From positions 186,001 to 250,000 of the forward strand of contig NZ_JACICC010000005.1 in assembly GCF_014195635.1 (NCBI RefSeq): DNA of 64,000 bases, given 5' to 3'. A model generated the notes under the pieces. That model made no database searches, had not been told where the DNA came from, and worked only from the letters and a program-made list of their open reading frames with translations. The position numbers and the translations under genes are program-made. Source of the stretch: Pseudochelatococcus contaminans. GTDB lineage: Bacteria; Pseudomonadota; Alphaproteobacteria; Rhizobiales; Beijerinckiaceae. This document shows, in pieces, positions 62,784-64,000 of the stretch (the first letter of the stretch is position 1; every line of letters starts with the position of its first letter).

Positions 62784-63633
62784 CGCCAACCTCCGTTTTC
62801 CAGTGCTGGCCCAGACCCTCGATCCACCGCAGGACGATGTTGAGCAGCAGCCCGATCACACCGATGATGATCATCGACACGATCACCAGTTCGAGCTGGA
62901 AGAGCTGCCGTCCCCAGACCATGAGATAGCCAAGCCCTTCGAAAGAGGCGAAGAGTTCCACCAGCACCAGCGTCTGCCACGCATTGGCAAGCCCTTCGCG
63001 CAGCCCGGTGAAGATGGAGGGCAGCGAAGCCGGCAGAACGATCAGCCGCAGCCTGTCGCGCGTGCGGAAGTTGAACGCCGCCCCGAGTTCGAGCAGCGAT
63101 GGCGAAACGTTCTCGATGCCGCGCGCCGTGCCGAGAATGATCGGGATTGCCGTGGACCATGCGATGATGACGTATTTCAGTTCCTCGTCGATGCCGAGGA
63201 ACAGCGCAAGAAGCGGCATCCACGCCAGCACGTTGACGCGCGCCACCGCCTGCACGGGCGGATAGAAGTAAGCCCGGAACGTTGGCGACAGACCCGAGGC
63301 CGCGCCGAAGATCAGGCCGAAAAGCGCGCCAAGGGCAAAGCCGACCGCCACCCGCTCCAGACTGGCCCAGGTATGGACCCATAGAGAGCCGTCCTGCAGC
63401 AACTCGGCGAAGCTTTCCCATATGACAAGCGGCGCGGGCAGAATCTGTGCCGGCAGCCAGCCTGCATCGGAAGATATCCACCACAGGGCCAACAGGCCGA
63501 GCGGAAACGAAAGCCCCCACAGCGTGGTCTTCAACGCGGCGGTTCTCGCGGGGGTGAGCAAGCCGGCGACACTCGCCCTGCCCCGTGTCGCGCCCGTGCG
63601 CGCTGGCGCGGTCAATGTCTGGGAAATGGTCAT
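62773..63633 (-). CDS. Nitrate/sulfonate/taurine-type ABC permease 1, SsuC-like
   Basis: 286 residues, six membrane helices, coupling loop SPSLLELGAAFNFRTRDRLR and IVLPASLPSIFTGLREGLAN. First permease after the binding protein. The second, dissimilar permease follows with an 11-base overlap. Confidence 0.9.
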   Translation of the reverse strand: MTISQTLTAPARTGATRGRASVAGLLTPARTAALKTTLWGLSFPLGLLALWWISSDAGWLPAQILPAPLVIWESFAELLQDGSLWVHTWASLERVAVGFALGALFGLIFGAASGLSPTFRAYFYPPVQAVARVNVLAWMPLLALFLGIDEELKYVIIAWSTAIPIILGTARGIENVSPSLLELGAAFNFRTRDRLRLIVLPASLPSIFTGLREGLANAWQTLVLVELFASFEGLGYLMVWGRQLFQLELVIVSMIIIGVIGLLLNIVLRWIEGLGQHWKTEVGDER

Positions 63634-63767
63634 CTCTGCCTCAGTATCACTGCGGAATCGGCCTTGATGCCGGGGTCACGCTGGAAACACCGCGCTTTCC
63701 CCGTTGTGGAAACCAGAGAGGAACGCCCGTCCGACGCTCCTCCCGGAAGGCGCAATCGCCTGACAGA

Positions 63768-64000
63768 TCAATTGGTTTTGGCCGTGTCGATGACACCGCG
63801 CTTGACGATCTGGCCCTTGGCGTCATGCTCTGACCAGAAACCCTCAAGCTTCAGATCCTTGAGCGCCTGCTCAAGAAAGCTCCGGTCGAACCAGCTGTCG
63901 ATGTCGGGATCGCCCTTGAGCAAACCGTATTTTTTCGCCGCATCCGCCTGCTCCTTGTAGCGGGCGACAACATAGTCATCGATCAGCGGGTTGGCGTAGT
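63768..64000 (-). CDS. Sulfonate-type ABC substrate-binding protein (C-terminal part)
   Basis: Partial gene: the frame enters at the window edge and stops at TGA 63768-63770. It reads YANPLIDDYVVARYKEQADA, KKYGLLKGDPDIDSWFDRSF, LEQALKDLKLEGFW and ends VKRGVIDTATKN. This matches the C-terminal tail of SsuA-like aliphatic sulfonate/taurine binding proteins. It is first in the operon with the two permeases; 134 bases separate it from permease 1, in which I see no clear hairpin. Confidence 0.8.
   Translation of the reverse strand, partial: YANPLIDDYVVARYKEQADAAKKYGLLKGDPDIDSWFDRSFLEQALKDLKLEGFWSEHDAKGQIVKRGVIDTAKTN

Overview
The window reads as a piece of an alphaproteobacterial genome, most likely Hyphomicrobiales and possibly Brucellaceae (Brucella/Ochrobactrum type). 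The grounds are the GC-rich coding sequence, the dense ABC-transporter and LysR/AraC/TetR content, the PHB-depolymerase/CopG pair and the protein style. This is inference from gene content; there is no rRNA, tRNA or core housekeeping gene to confirm it. The content is accessory and catabolic, as expected of a secondary chromosome, megaplasmid or variable region.

Layout: (1) 0.2-9.3 kb holds a flavin monooxygenase, a small unknown protein, two regulator/oxidoreductase pairs (AraC with an SDR; LysR with an aldo/keto reductase and an MFS exporter), and a PHB-depolymerase-type esterase with a CopG regulator. (2) 9.4-16.5 kb is a complete acetone carboxylase locus acxRABC on the minus strand, closed by a good terminator. 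(3) 16.9-20.5 kb has an amino-acid permease and a DmpA-type peptidase divergent from a LuxR regulator. (4) 20.6-31.2 kb is an iron/siderophore locus: TonB-dependent receptor with an STN signalling domain, binding protein, two permeases, ATPase, ECF sigma factor and FecR. An SDR/LysR pair and a dead carboxymuconolactone decarboxylase gene sit between sigma and FecR. (5) 31.2-36.1 kb is a mobile-element zone: an IS21-family element with a nonsense codon in istA, a choloylglycine-hydrolase-family gene with an AT-rich upstream region, and a decayed IS5-family transposase.

(6) 36.2-59.1 kb is the most coherent catabolic block. A sugar-type ABC operon also encodes a sialidase-like protein and a flavin monooxygenase. 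It is divergent from a Pot-type ABC operon that ends in two luciferase-like monooxygenases. A TetR regulator, a GlcD-like FAD oxidase, a glyoxylate-reductase-like dehydrogenase and a Dpp-type ABC operon follow. Three copies of a palindromic motif (ACAGAC-NN-GTCTGT) lie in front of these ABC operons, two in the divergent region near 43.5 kb and one near 59.36 kb, so the operons may form one regulon, perhaps under the TetR protein. (7) 59.7-64.0 kb has a second IS5-type transposase tail, then an Ssu/Tau-type (sulfonate-like) ABC operon with two permeases and an MFS gene; its binding protein runs off the window edge.

Most promising leads: the shared operator; the monooxygenase, glyoxylate and Dpp-like transporter grouping, which resembles the logic of aminopolycarboxylate degradation; an AcxR without the sigma-54-contacting GAFTGA motif; and strong hairpins placed between binding-protein and permease genes, one of which swallows a start codon.
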